A stretch of 64,000 nt of DNA, taken from the NCBI RefSeq assembly GCF_015645385.1, contig NZ_JADOET010000008.1, positions 1 to 64,000 on the forward strand. The letters run 5' to 3'. Made by a program: the position numbers and the translations under genes. The stretch comes from Winogradskyella marina (GTDB lineage: Bacteria > Bacteroidota > Bacteroidia > Flavobacteriales > Flavobacteriaceae). Under the pieces are notes generated by a model. The model was not told where the DNA came from. It saw only the letters and a list, made by a program, of their open reading frames with translations, and made no database searches. Below are positions 8,746 through 17,809 of the stretch, piece after piece; positions within the stretch are counted from its first letter, which is position 1, and the number at the start of each line of letters is the position of its first letter.

Positions 8746-9654
8746 TTATTTTACTGTAAATCGTTTAAGCATATTTTTTTTGGTTGGTTCTGGCACTTCA
8801 GCAATCAGCGCATAGTTCCCAGGTGTAAGGTTGACATTAAAATAACCAGTATTGTCTTTATTCATTTCTTGCATGCCACCCAAAAACGTGACGCCTTTTG
8901 GAGATGGTGTAACCAATCCTTTTGGATTTAGCCAATTCACCCAATAGTCTAATTCTTCGAGCTTAGCTTTATTGCTTAGTTTAACTAAATGGACGTCGTG
9001 CCCTAAAAAATGCTCATGAGCCTTTTGATCTAAAAATGTGACTCCAATGACTTGCTCACCTACTTTATAAGTGTCATTACTTATAATGCCCTTATCACTA
9101 GAAATGCTTAAATTAATTGTGGGTTTGGGTTCTTTTATTTTCCTTTTTTGTTCGGTTACCCGGATTTCTTTAAGCATTCCCATAACAGAATGAAACTTAC
9201 CGTTGGGCATTTTTACATAACATTCCATTAGGTAGTTTCCGGGTTCAAAATATATGGTGGACTCAGAGGTTGTGTTAGGTGAGGTAAAGCCCAGACCTCC
9301 TGTAAATGCGACTTCATAAAACCATGCTGGTAACTTCCCAAAAGCGGCAAGTCCTTCGTCTGTTTTTCCTTCGTTGAATAAGGTCATGCCTTCATCAAAA
9401 ACAGGTAATACTTCTGCTCTTGAATCGTTTATACCTTTTCCTTCTGGATATTTCTCAAAAACAATAAAGTGTGTTTCGTTAGATAGGTTTTTGTATTTAA
9501 AGGTGTTCCAACCCGATGGAATAGAATCTACGGTTTGTATCTCCATCTGCTGAGTAGAGATGTCTATAATCGGATGTTTATCAGTTTTACATCCGAAACA
9601 GATTAGTGATAATATCACTGCACTGTATTTAAAGTAATTGAAAATAGTTTTCAT
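8746..9654 (-). CDS. Lipoprotein with two similar cupredoxin-like halves
   Basis: 302 residues, lipoprotein signal ending at Cys22 (LSLICFGC). The first half has the pattern of bacterial cupredoxin-like proteins: HFIVFEKYPEG, then a glycine-rich turn, then IYFEPGNYLMECYVKMPNGKFHSVMGM. The second half repeats the ending as YFNVNLTPGNYALIAEV. A complete copper site cannot be confirmed. The His and Met residues of the first half would be candidates. It is transcribed separately from the small gene upstream, since a terminator lies between them. The role is unknown. Confidence 0.65.
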   Translation of the reverse strand: MKTIFNYFKYSAVILSLICFGCKTDKHPIIDISTQQMEIQTVDSIPSGWNTFKYKNLSNETHFIVFEKYPEGKGINDSRAEVLPVFDEGMTLFNEGKTDEGLAAFGKLPAWFYEVAFTGGLGFTSPNTTSESTIYFEPGNYLMECYVKMPNGKFHSVMGMLKEIRVTEQKRKIKEPKPTINLSISSDKGIISNDTYKVGEQVIGVTFLDQKAHEHFLGHDVHLVKLSNKAKLEELDYWVNWLNPKGLVTPSPKGVTFLGGMQEMNKDNTGYFNVNLTPGNYALIAEVPEPTKKNMLKRFTVK

Positions 9655-9706
9655 TTTTTATAGATTTAATAACTTATTTGTTGCTGTAGATACTTGTTTT
9701 TAAAAG

Positions 9707-9749
9707 AAAAGGAAGCAACGCTAACTCCACGTATATTGTTACTTCCTTT
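9707..9749 (-). terminator. Terminator of the small gene at 9793-9936
   Basis: On the minus strand AAAGGAAGTAAC pairs with GTTGCTTCCTTTT across an 18-base loop, then T-rich sequence follows. It separates the small gene from the lipoprotein gene downstream. Confidence 0.65.
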
Positions 9750-9792
9750 CTCAACTGATTAATAGCCTCTTTAATAGGTTGCTAACACTTGT

Positions 9793-9936
9793 TTATTTTC
9801 TTATTGTTATAGACTTAATAACTTTATCATCTAATATGATATCTAGAGTATAACTACCATCCTTTAAGTGATCTATACTTAAATAAATGTGCTCCTCATT
9901 CTTTGATGCCACTTTTATATCCTTGTTGTTTTGCAT
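9793..9936 (-). CDS. Small protein of 47 residues, possible target of the adjacent two-component regulator
   Basis: The frame reads MQNNKDIKVASKNEEHIYL, then IDHLKDGSYTLDIILDDKVI, then KSITIRK. The pattern 'LSIDHLKDGSYTLDI' is like the last strands of small beta-sandwich domains found in secreted flavobacterial proteins. No signal peptide is present. A short hydrophobic stretch (NTKALILLNILF) in another frame upstream ends in a stop, so the gene could be a shortened form of a secreted protein. Direct repeats lie upstream and a terminator downstream, which makes it a self-contained gene. The in-frame stop two codons before the ATG fixes the start. Confidence 0.5.
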   Translation of the reverse strand: MQNNKDIKVASKNEEHIYLSIDHLKDGSYTLDIILDDKVIKSITIRK

Positions 9937-10009
9937 TAGTTAAGTTGTTTTAGAAGAGGATGTTTAGCAAGATTAATGCCTTAGTATTCAACTTTTAATT
10001 AGCTTGATG

Positions 10010-10075
10010 TAAAACTATTTGAAATGCGCAACAAAGGATATCACTTATGTAACAATCTATTACACTTATGTAACA
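10010..10075 (-). promoter_or_regulatory. Two 13-bp direct repeats 21 bp apart with a weak promoter, upstream of the small gene
   Basis: On the minus strand TGTTACATAAGTG occurs twice, at 10063-10075 and 10042-10054, a spacing of exactly 21 bp (two helical turns). Next come TTTG (10032-10035) and TAGTTTTA (10010-10017), one base from the TAnnTTTG element, although their 14-bp spacing is short. AraC-type proteins commonly bind such direct repeats upstream of the -33 region. The hybrid two-component regulator with an AraC domain ends 22 bp away. Confidence 0.55.
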
Positions 10076-10096
10076 TTTCGCCCAAAATGCTTGTTA

Positions 10097-13000
10097 TTAG
10101 TGCTTTGTAAGATACTCTGAAGGTGTACTGTTGTACACGGCTTTAAAATGTTTGATAAAATAGGAAGGTGTATTATAACCAATGTGGTATGCGATTTCTG
10201 AAATAGTAAGATCAGATTCTTTTAATAATAATACCGCAATTTTTAATCGCTCGTTTCTGATGAGTTGCGTAGTTGTTAATCCTGTTAATGCTTTTAGTTT
10301 ACGGTGTAGTTGCATTCTACTTAGCAACATTTTTTCACTCAGTTGTTCTGAATTAAAATCTGGATTGGTAATATGTTCTTTTAAAACTGATTTTAATTTA
10401 GAGATAAATTCCTTCTCAACAGATGTTGTAGACACATCTTTTAACTCTAAACTATTACTATAGCGTTTTTGTAGTTGTTGGCGTAATTCTATTAGTTTAT
10501 CGACCCGAATTTTAAGCTTTTCTCTATTAAATGGTTTTACCACATAGTCGTCTGCTCCTGTTTTTAACCCTTTAATTTCATTTTTGTCTCCACTTTTTGC
10601 CGTTAATATAATGATTGGAATATGGCTTGTTTTCTCATCACTTTTTAGTGTGATACAGAGCTCTATGCCATCAACTTTTGGCATCATTAGGTCACTTATA
10701 ATAATGTCTGGGATGTACTTAATAGCTTTCTTAATACCAATTTCGCCATTTGATGCTTCAATAATTGTGTAGGATTCATTGAAAATAGAACTTACAAATT
10801 CTCTTATGTCTTTATCATCTTCTACGATAAGTAGAATAGGGTTATCCTTTGGTTTCGATGATGTTTTAAAGGATTTTTCGATTTGAGACTTATCATCAAC
10901 GTCGGTTTGCTCTATTATTAATTTTTCGTCAGTTATTTCAGAACTGCTATAAAAAGATCGTTCTATTGGTAAGGTTAGTGTAAATTGAATTTCATCTGCA
11001 TTCATGGTGTGTGCCACAATATTACCATGAGATAAAATGGCTAATTCTTTTACCAATGACAATCCTATTCCCATACCATCAGTGTTTTTATTATCTTGGT
11101 AATAGCGCTGAAATAGCTTACTTAGTTCTCTGTTAGAAATGGTATTGCCATTATTAATGACTGTAATTATAATTTGTCCATTCTTTTCAACAGTTTCAAA
11201 ATGAATTTTGCCATTTTTTGGTGTGTATTTTATGGCATTAGACAAGAGGTTCGATGTTATTTTTTCAATAACATCTCTATCATACCAAGCCTCTTTAATA
11301 GGTAGAATGGTGTAGGTGAAATTAATTTGTTTTTCGTTTGCTTTAAACTCAAAAGCAGATGTGATTTGTTTTAGAAGTGCATTAAGGTTACCCTTTGAAA
11401 CCGATAATTTTAAATTTCCAGATTCTAGCTTAGATAAATCTAACATCTGATTTACTAAATTTAATAGACGTTTGGCATTGTTTTGAACTAATGTGAGTTC
11501 CTTTTTGTCTTCTTTGGAAATATTTGGTTTAGATAGTTGCTTATCTACAGGTCCAGAAATTAAGGTTAAAGGAGTTCTAAATTCGTGAGAAATGTTAGTG
11601 TATATACGCGTTTTAAATTCATCTAATTTTTTTAATCGTTCGGTTTCCTTGTTTTTGTATTGCAATTGCATTTTAATGTGCCAACGCCATTTTAAATACG
11701 TGTACAAAAGATAACTGCTAATTATAAATAGAAGAATATAACCAATTATGGCAATTTTACTTAAATACCATGGTTGCTTTATTGTAAAGGAATAGGTTGC
11801 AGGTATGGTATTCCAGACTCCATCGTAATTACTAGAAATAACTTTAAAAGTGTAGTCGTTAGGAGGAAGGTTGGTGTAGTGTGCTGTGTTATTATTTTCG
11901 GCTTCAATCCATTGGGTGTCATAATTTTCTAATTGATACTTGTATAAGTTTCTTGACGGTTGCGAAAAATGTAAACTAGAAAACGTGAAAGTTACTGTGT
12001 TTTTATTGAATTCGTACGCTTTATTTTGTTCAAGAGCTTGTTCTTTAGAATAAACTTCAAATTTTGTAATGATTGTTTTAGGCTTAATGGTATTAAAGGT
12101 TATTTGATTAGGGTTAAGCCAATTTAAACCCTCAAGTCCACCAAAATAGAGAATGCCATTAATGTCTGTATAGTACGCACCAGTATTAAACTCTAAAGAT
12201 TGTAAACCATCGTCCTTACTGTAGTTTTTAAATTTATTATCGTTTTTATACGTGAATTTACTAATACCATAATTGGTGCTCAGCCATAAATTGTCATCGT
12301 TATCTGGTAGTATTCCGTAAATAACATTGTTAGGTAATCCATCTGTTTTATCAAATGTTTTCAATGTTTTATCAATGGTGTTATATTTTTTTAAACCTTT
12401 TCCATTAGTACCAACCCAAAGTATATGGTCTTTAAAATACAGGGATTTTATTTTACTATTGGTCGTTGCGATATTAATAATTTGATTCGTTTTTGTGTTT
12501 AATTTATAGAGCCCATTATTCTCACTACCTATCCACAAGTCGGTAGAATCTCCTTTAACAACTGTTTTAATATCGTTAGTAGTTAATAGCGAATTGCTTA
12601 TGTTGTATTGTTCTATAATCCCTTTGTGTATATCAAATAAAACAAGACCATTTTGTTCTGTACACAACCAACTCTGCGTATTGTTTTCTCTTACAATTCT
12701 CCAAATGGTGAAGTTTGAAATTTCAGGGAACGATGTATACTGTCCTGCAGCATCTTTAATGTTAAGACCAAATCCTTGATGCCCAATCCATAAGGTGTTG
12801 TCGCTTTGTGCTAAGCTAATTATTCTATTACTAGACAGCCCAGAATTTTTAGTGGTAAATGTTTTATAATCGTTAGTTGTAAAATTGATGTAAGTAAGCC
12901 CTTTTCCAGACGTACCAACCCATAAATTGTCATCTTTATCTGTACTTATGCTTCTTACCACATCGACATTAACAGTTTTAGGAACTTGGTTGTTAGTAAG

Positions 13001-14023
13001 GACATTAAATTTAATAAGATGCTCATCAAAATAATTTGCACCAGCGCCATCAGTTCCCAACCATATGATATCTGTTACATCTTTATATAAACACAGTACA
13101 TCGTTATACTGCATGGCAAATGGGTTGTTTTTATTTGCTTTAAAATTTTTAAGGATGTTATTATTTAAAACATACGCACCATTACCATAAGTGGCAATCC
13201 ATAATCTATTTTTAGAATCGATAAGTAGGTCTTCAATATTTAAATCTGCTGGTAAATCTGAATGCTCATATTTTTCAAATGATGATTTGTTTTTGTCTTT
13301 AAAATATAAACCTTGACCAAAAGAGCCTAACCAAGCGTTTCCATTTTTGTCTTTTACTATGCTGCTAAAGTTAGCATTGTTGTGTGTATTTACCTTAAGA
13401 GATTTATAGGGTTTGTTTGTCTCAAATTCAAAAACAGATCCCGAAGTTGTAACGAATAACGACGTGCTGGTTTCAGTAAAATCGTAGACGGTTTTAGCCT
13501 TGTCTTTTAAGTCAAAAATCTGAAGGGTGTCTTTCGTTTTATAATCAATTTTAAACAAGCCTTCTCCGTAAGTCCCAACAAAAATATTTAAACTTTCATC
13601 TTGAAATATGGCACTAACATTTTTAAAACGTTCTATGGATTTAAAATCATCCGTTTTTGAATTGTAGCGTTCTAATTTACCAGAGTTTGTGATAATCCAC
13701 AATTGATTTTGTTTATCGATATAAATTTTACCTAACCGGCTAAATGTTGGTCTTGTGATATCTTCAAATTGTTTATCGTAGTGTTTAAAACTTCGACCAT
13801 TGTATTTATTTAAACCATCTTGTGTGGCCAACCATAAGTATCCAATACTGTCTTGTGCAATACTAATAACACTACTTTGAGATAAACCGTCATTAATTGT
13901 TAAACTATTAAAAGAGAAAGGCTTTTCATTTACAGACTCTTGCGCGTTGACTACTACAGCAAAAGCAATCGCTATAAATAGCATAAAGCAAGATTTAACT
14001 ATATTTTTATAATAGAAAGCCAT
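10097..14023 (-). CDS. Hybrid two-component system protein: sensor propeller, histidine kinase, receiver and AraC output
   Basis: 1308 residues holding a whole signalling pathway in one chain. In order: signal anchor (1-27); two-component propeller blades with repeated LWLATQDGLNKY-like motifs (about 35-650); Y_Y_Y domain (about 690-755, YTFKVISSNYDG); transmembrane helix (about 765-790); HisKA with the H-box SHEFRTP (His813); HATPase with NLLSNAIKYTP and GMGIGLSLV; receiver with phospho-acceptor Asp1111 (SDLMMP) and KPF; and an AraC helix-turn-helix (about 1205-1308, ISEIAYHIGY). HTCS proteins usually sense glycan fragments and switch on polysaccharide loci. No SusC/SusD pair is in this window, so the target is open. 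The small gene just downstream is the best local candidate. A near-consensus promoter element (TGACTTTG on the minus strand) is at 14041-14048. Confidence 0.95.
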   Translation of the reverse strand: MAFYYKNIVKSCFMLFIAIAFAVVVNAQESVNEKPFSFNSLTINDGLSQSSVISIAQDSIGYLWLATQDGLNKYNGRSFKHYDKQFEDITRPTFSRLGKIYIDKQNQLWIITNSGKLERYNSKTDDFKSIERFKNVSAIFQDESLNIFVGTYGEGLFKIDYKTKDTLQIFDLKDKAKTVYDFTETSTSLFVTTSGSVFEFETNKPYKSLKVNTHNNANFSSIVKDKNGNAWLGSFGQGLYFKDKNKSSFEKYEHSDLPADLNIEDLLIDSKNRLWIATYGNGAYVLNNNILKNFKANKNNPFAMQYNDVLCLYKDVTDIIWLGTDGAGANYFDEHLIKFNVLTNNQVPKTVNVDVVRSISTDKDDNLWVGTSGKGLTYINFTTNDYKTFTTKNSGLSSNRIISLAQSDNTLWIGHQGFGLNIKDAAGQYTSFPEISNFTIWRIVRENNTQSWLCTEQNGLVLFDIHKGIIEQYNISNSLLTTNDIKTVVKGDSTDLWIGSENNGLYKLNTKTNQIINIATTNSKIKSLYFKDHILWVGTNGKGLKKYNTIDKTLKTFDKTDGLPNNVIYGILPDNDDNLWLSTNYGISKFTYKNDNKFKNYSKDDGLQSLEFNTGAYYTDINGILYFGGLEGLNWLNPNQITFNTIKPKTIITKFEVYSKEQALEQNKAYEFNKNTVTFTFSSLHFSQPSRNLYKYQLENYDTQWIEAENNNTAHYTNLPPNDYTFKVISSNYDGVWNTIPATYSFTIKQPWYLSKIAIIGYILLFIISSYLLYTYLKWRWHIKMQLQYKNKETERLKKLDEFKTRIYTNISHEFRTPLTLISGPVDKQLSKPNISKEDKKELTLVQNNAKRLLNLVNQMLDLSKLESGNLKLSVSKGNLNALLKQITSAFEFKANEKQINFTYTILPIKEAWYDRDVIEKITSNLLSNAIKYTPKNGKIHFETVEKNGQIIITVINNGNTISNRELSKLFQRYYQDNKNTDGMGIGLSLVKELAILSHGNIVAHTMNADEIQFTLTLPIERSFYSSSEITDEKLIIEQTDVDDKSQIEKSFKTSSKPKDNPILLIVEDDKDIREFVSSIFNESYTIIEASNGEIGIKKAIKYIPDIIISDLMMPKVDGIELCITLKSDEKTSHIPIIILTAKSGDKNEIKGLKTGADDYVVKPFNREKLKIRVDKLIELRQQLQKRYSNSLELKDVSTTSVEKEFISKLKSVLKEHITNPDFNSEQLSEKMLLSRMQLHRKLKALTGLTTTQLIRNERLKIAVLLLKESDLTISEIAYHIGYNTPSYFIKHFKAVYNSTPSEYLTKH

Positions 14024-14137
14024 AAATTAGATTATAGTTTCAAAGTCATTTATAAAATAGGGAGTTCTAGAAATAGGATTGAATAGACTAAATATAAAAA
14101 AAAATTACCATTGATTAGAATAAAATAAAAAACACAA

Positions 14138-14168
14138 AAAAACCCATCAAAATTAAATGATGGGTTGT
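14138..14168 (-). terminator. Terminator after the acyl-CoA dehydrogenase gene
   Basis: AACCCATC and GATGGGTT form a perfect stem around a 10-base loop. On the minus strand a run of seven T follows. It ends the gene that stops at 14188 and separates it from the two-component gene. Confidence 0.8.
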
Positions 14169-14187
14169 ATTCAAAAAGTAAATGATA

Positions 14188-15330
14188 CTAATCTTTTATA
14201 ATTCCTCTAGAAATTACAATTTTTTGTATCTCAGTTGTACCTTCATAAATCTGAGTGATTTTTGCATCACGCATTAAACGTTCTACATGGTATTCTTTTA
14301 CAAACCCATTTCCACCGTGTATTTGTACTGCTTCAACGGTATGTTCCATCGCAACTTTACTCGCATATAATTTTGCCATAGCACTAGACATGTCGTAGTT
14401 GTTTCCTTGGTCTTTATCCCAAGCGGCTTTCATGACCAACATACGAGCGGCTTCAATTTCAGTATGCATGTCTGCTAATTTAAAGGCGATGGCTTGGTGG
14501 TTACAAATTTCAGTGCCAAAGGCTTTGCGTTCTTTAGAGTATTTCAGAGCTAATTCATATGCACCTGCCGCAATACCTAATGCTTGGGCAGCAATACCAA
14601 TTCGGCCACCAGATAGTGTTTTCATAGCAAATCTAAATCCAAATCCATCATCACCAATTCTGTTTTCTTTAGGGACTTTTACATCATTAAATTGTAAAGT
14701 ATGTGTATCACTTCCTCTAATGCCTAATTTATCTTCTTTTGGACCAATATCAAAGCCAGGCATGCCTTTTTCAACAATAAACGCATTAATTCCATGAGAT
14801 CCTTTATGCTTGTCAGTTTGAGCAATAACTAAATAAACTTCTGCACGTCCACCATTGGTAATCCAGTTTTTTGTTCCGTTTAAAACGTAGTGGTCGCCTT
14901 TGTCTATCGCTGTTGTTTTCTGAGATGTAGCATCACTTCCAGCTTCAGGTTCGCTTAAACAAAACGCTCCAATACATTCGCCTGTTGCTAATTTTGATAG
15001 GTATTTTTCTTTTTGTGCTTCACTTCCATAAGCTTCTAAACCATAACAAACCAAAGAATTGTTAACAGAAACCATAACAGAAGCAGACGCATCTACTTTA
15101 GATAATTCTTCCATAATAAGGACATAAGAAATCGCATCCATACCACTTCCGCCATATTTAGGATCTACCATAATACCTAAAAATCCTAATTCTCCCATCT
15201 TACGAACTAAGCTTTCAGGAAAGGTTTGAGCATTATCGCGCTCTATAACACCAGGAAGTAATTCTGTTTGTGCAAAATCTCGTGCTGCATCACGAATCAT
15301 TAAATGTTCTTCTGTTAAGTTAAAGTCCAT
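14188..15330 (-). CDS. Acyl-CoA dehydrogenase
   Basis: A FAD flavoprotein of 380 residues, the usual length, which makes the alpha-beta double bond in acyl-CoA during fatty acid or branched amino acid breakdown. Family signatures are GAFCLSEPEAGSDATS (about 123-138), WITNGG, and the C-terminal signature ending QIYEGTTEIQKIVISR, whose YEGT Glu is the usual catalytic base. The sequence is closest in style to short/branched-chain enzymes; chain-length preference cannot be read. It is monocistronic, divergent from anmK, with a -7 element at 15367-15374. Confidence 0.95.
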   Translation of the reverse strand: MDFNLTEEHLMIRDAARDFAQTELLPGVIERDNAQTFPESLVRKMGELGFLGIMVDPKYGGSGMDAISYVLIMEELSKVDASASVMVSVNNSLVCYGLEAYGSEAQKEKYLSKLATGECIGAFCLSEPEAGSDATSQKTTAIDKGDHYVLNGTKNWITNGGRAEVYLVIAQTDKHKGSHGINAFIVEKGMPGFDIGPKEDKLGIRGSDTHTLQFNDVKVPKENRIGDDGFGFRFAMKTLSGGRIGIAAQALGIAAGAYELALKYSKERKAFGTEICNHQAIAFKLADMHTEIEAARMLVMKAAWDKDQGNNYDMSSAMAKLYASKVAMEHTVEAVQIHGGNGFVKEYHVERLMRDAKITQIYEGTTEIQKIVISRGIIKD

Positions 15331-15366
15331 AAGTTATATAATTATTGAATTCTTAAAAATTTGATA

Positions 15367-15374
15367 CAAAGATA
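15367..15374 (-). promoter_or_regulatory. -7 promoter element for acyl-CoA dehydrogenase
   Basis: Minus-strand TATCTTTG is an exact match to TAnnTTTG. It lies 37 bp from the start codon, with no clear TTTG at -33. Confidence 0.5.
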
Positions 15375-15421
15375 GTTTTTTATTGCATTATTTTTAATAA
15401 GGATTATTATTTTTACTTTTT

Positions 15422-16489
15422 ATGGCAAAAATGACTTATAATATTATTGGAGTAATGTCCGGAACTTCATTAGACGGCATAGATCTTATTTATGCGACTT
15501 TCGGAGTAGATGATACTTGGGATTTTAAAATTCATAATGCGGAAACTATGACGTATCCACTGTATTGGAAAACCCAATTAAGCAGCTTGGTAACGCAATC
15601 CATGGAACACTTAAAAGCTATTGATTTGGAGTATTCTCAATATCTAGCTAAGGTAATTGTACAATTTATAGAAACACACCATATAAAGGATTTAGATTTT
15701 ATTGCTTCGCATGGTCATACAGCTTTACACCGACCAGACGAAGGCTTAACTTATCAGATTGGAAATCAACAAGTGTTGTCTGATATGCTGAACAAAAAAG
15801 TAATTTGCGACTTTAGAGTTCAGGATGTGGACTATGGAGGTCAAGGTGCTCCGTTAGTGCCAATTGGAGATCGTATGTTATTTAATGATTACGACTATTG
15901 TCTTAATTTAGGTGGTTTTGCTAATATTTCTTTCGAATCTAAAAACGAAAGAATCGCGTATGATATTTGTCCCGTAAATATTGTTTTAAATCATTATGTT
16001 TCAAAACTAGGATTTGATTATGATGATAAAGGTGAATTGGCCTCAACAGGAAGGCTTAATGAAGATTTATTATGTCAATTAAATGAACTTCCGTTTTATA
16101 ATAAAACACCTCCAAAATCTTTAGGCTTAGAGTGGGTTGACCGCAATGTATTTCCATTAATTGATGATTTTAATCTTCAAACACATGATATTTTAAGAAC
16201 CTTTATAGAGCACATTGCTATTCAGATTTCAAAAGTGTTGCAAGAACAAGGTTCTAAAGTTTTGGTGACAGGAGGTGGTGTTTTCAATGAGTTTTTAATG
16301 CATAAAATTCAGAGGTTTTCAAAATCTCAGATAATAATTCCTAAAAACGACATTGTAGAGTTTAAGGAAGCATTAATTTTTGGATTACTAGGAGTGTTAA
16401 AAGAAAGGAATGAGGTTAATTGCTTAAAGAGTGTAACTGGAGCAAAACAAAACCACTCTTCTGGAAAACTATTAATTCCGAAAAATTAA
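15422..16489 (+). CDS. anmK: Anhydro-N-acetylmuramic acid kinase
   Basis: 355 residues. The enzyme phosphorylates and opens 1,6-anhydro-MurNAc released from peptidoglycan, returning it to MurNAc-6-phosphate for recycling. The diagnostic start GVMSGTSLDGIDL (about 9-21) is an ATP-binding motif. Further family motifs are SHGHT (about 95), DFRVQDVDYGGQGAPLVP (about 130-147) and LNLGGFANIS (about 160). VTGGGVFN (about 280) belongs to the actin-like ATPase fold. It stands alone between two promoters, which is common for flavobacterial anmK. Confidence 0.93.
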   Translation: MAKMTYNIIGVMSGTSLDGIDLIYATFGVDDTWDFKIHNAETMTYPLYWKTQLSSLVTQSMEHLKAIDLEYSQYLAKVIVQFIETHHIKDLDFIASHGHTALHRPDEGLTYQIGNQQVLSDMLNKKVICDFRVQDVDYGGQGAPLVPIGDRMLFNDYDYCLNLGGFANISFESKNERIAYDICPVNIVLNHYVSKLGFDYDDKGELASTGRLNEDLLCQLNELPFYNKTPPKSLGLEWVDRNVFPLIDDFNLQTHDILRTFIEHIAIQISKVLQEQGSKVLVTGGGVFNEFLMHKIQRFSKSQIIIPKNDIVEFKEALIFGLLGVLKERNEVNCLKSVTGAKQNHSSGKLLIPKN

Positions 16490-16501
16490 ATTTAAATAAG
16501 C

Positions 16502-16529
16502 TTTTCACATCGATTGTTTTTTATATTTG
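16502..16529 (+). promoter_or_regulatory. Promoter of the amino-acid dehydrogenase gene
   Basis: TATATTTG at 16522-16529 is an exact TAnnTTTG. TTTTC at 16502-16506 lies near the -33 position. Transcription would begin about 20 bases before the TTG start codon at 16555, which supports that start. Confidence 0.65.
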
Positions 16530-16554
16530 TGACCATTAATTAAAGCGATTTAAA

Positions 16555-17784
16555 TTGATAAAAGAATTACTTCACAAGTTCGAAAACAAGGATCCGGAAA
16601 TTGTATTTCATTGGAATGACTCAGAAACTGAAGCTGAGGGTTGGACGGTTATCAACTCATTAAGAGGAGGTGCAGCAGGTGGTGGAACACGTATGCGCAA
16701 AGGCTTAGATAAAAACGAAGTGCTTTCACTTGCCAAAACAATGGAGGTGAAGTTCACGGTATCTGGACCAGCAATTGGTGGAGCAAAATCTGGAATTAAT
16801 TTCGATCCACAAGACCCGAGAAAAAAAGGCGTATTACAACGTTGGTATGCTGCCGTATCTCCACTACTTAAAAGTTACTACGGAACAGGAGGGGATTTAA
16901 ATGTCGATGAAATTCATGAAGTCATTCCTATTACTGAACAAAGTGGTGTTTGGCATCCACAAGAAGGTGTTTTTGAAGGGCATTTTAAACCCACGCAAGC
17001 AGATAAAATTAACAGGATTGGTCAGTTAAGACATGGTGTAATTAAAGTAATTGAAAACCCAAAATACTCTCCAGGGGTTCATAAAAAATACACCGTCGCA
17101 GATATGATCACTGGCTTTGGTGTTGCTATAGCTGCAAAACATTTTTATGATATTAAAGGCGACTCCATAAAAGGAAAACGTGTTATAGTTCAAGGTTTTG
17201 GAAATGTAGGAGCAGCAGCAGCCTTTTATTTTGCTCAAATGGGAGCTAAAATTGTAGGTATTATTGATAGAGATGGAGGATTAATTAATGAAGAAGGGTT
17301 TTCCTTTAGCGAAATTAATGACTTATACCTTGCAAAAAATGGTAACACATTAGTTGCTGAAAATCTCATACCATTTAAAGATATTAATAAACAAATTTGG
17401 TCGTTACAAGCGGAGGTTTTTGCTCCTTGTGCAGCGTCAAGATTAGTTACTCAGGGTCAAATAGATGAAATGATAAACACAGGTTTAGAAGTTATAACTT
17501 GTGGTGCTAACGTCCCTTTTGCTGACAAAGAAATATTCTTTGGGCCAATAATGGAGTACACAGATCAAAAAATTAGTTTAATTCCAGACTTTATTTCAAA
17601 CTGTGGCATGGCGAGAGTTTTTGCTTACTTTATGGAGCGTAAAGTGCAAATGACAGACGAGGCTATTTTTAAAGACACCTCTAAAGTCATCAGAAAAGCT
17701 TTGAAAGAAGTACATAAAAATAATCCGAAACAAACAAATATTAGCGAAACTGCTTTTGAGATCGCGCTTAGACAACTAATCTAA
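16555..17784 (+). CDS. Glu/Leu/Phe/Val family amino-acid dehydrogenase
   Basis: 409 residues, NAD(P)-dependent oxidative deamination of an amino acid. N-terminal substrate domain: GGAAGGGTRMRKG (about 34-46), then SGPAIGGAKSGI with the catalytic Lys region (about 74-85) and YYGTGGDLNVDE (about 108-119). C-terminal Rossmann domain: VIVQGFGNVGAAAA with the GxGxxG-type turn (about 206-219). Substrate preference cannot be decided; the family includes leucine and glutamate dehydrogenases. The start codon is TTG, giving a first residue before IKELLHKFE, and no closer ATG fits. nhaD follows 26 bp downstream. Confidence 0.88.
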   Translation: MIKELLHKFENKDPEIVFHWNDSETEAEGWTVINSLRGGAAGGGTRMRKGLDKNEVLSLAKTMEVKFTVSGPAIGGAKSGINFDPQDPRKKGVLQRWYAAVSPLLKSYYGTGGDLNVDEIHEVIPITEQSGVWHPQEGVFEGHFKPTQADKINRIGQLRHGVIKVIENPKYSPGVHKKYTVADMITGFGVAIAAKHFYDIKGDSIKGKRVIVQGFGNVGAAAAFYFAQMGAKIVGIIDRDGGLINEEGFSFSEINDLYLAKNGNTLVAENLIPFKDINKQIWSLQAEVFAPCAASRLVTQGQIDEMINTGLEVITCGANVPFADKEIFFGPIMEYTDQKISLIPDFISNCGMARVFAYFMERKVQMTDEAIFKDTSKVIRKALKEVHKNNPKQTNISETAFEIALRQLI

Positions 17785-17809
17785 TTATTTAGATGGTTAT
17801 AATTAAAAT

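Noticed and set aside
10097..14023. Polysaccharide utilisation locus around the hybrid regulator
   Set aside because: No SusC/SusD pair, glycoside hydrolase or sulfatase is present in the window, so the substrate cannot be named.
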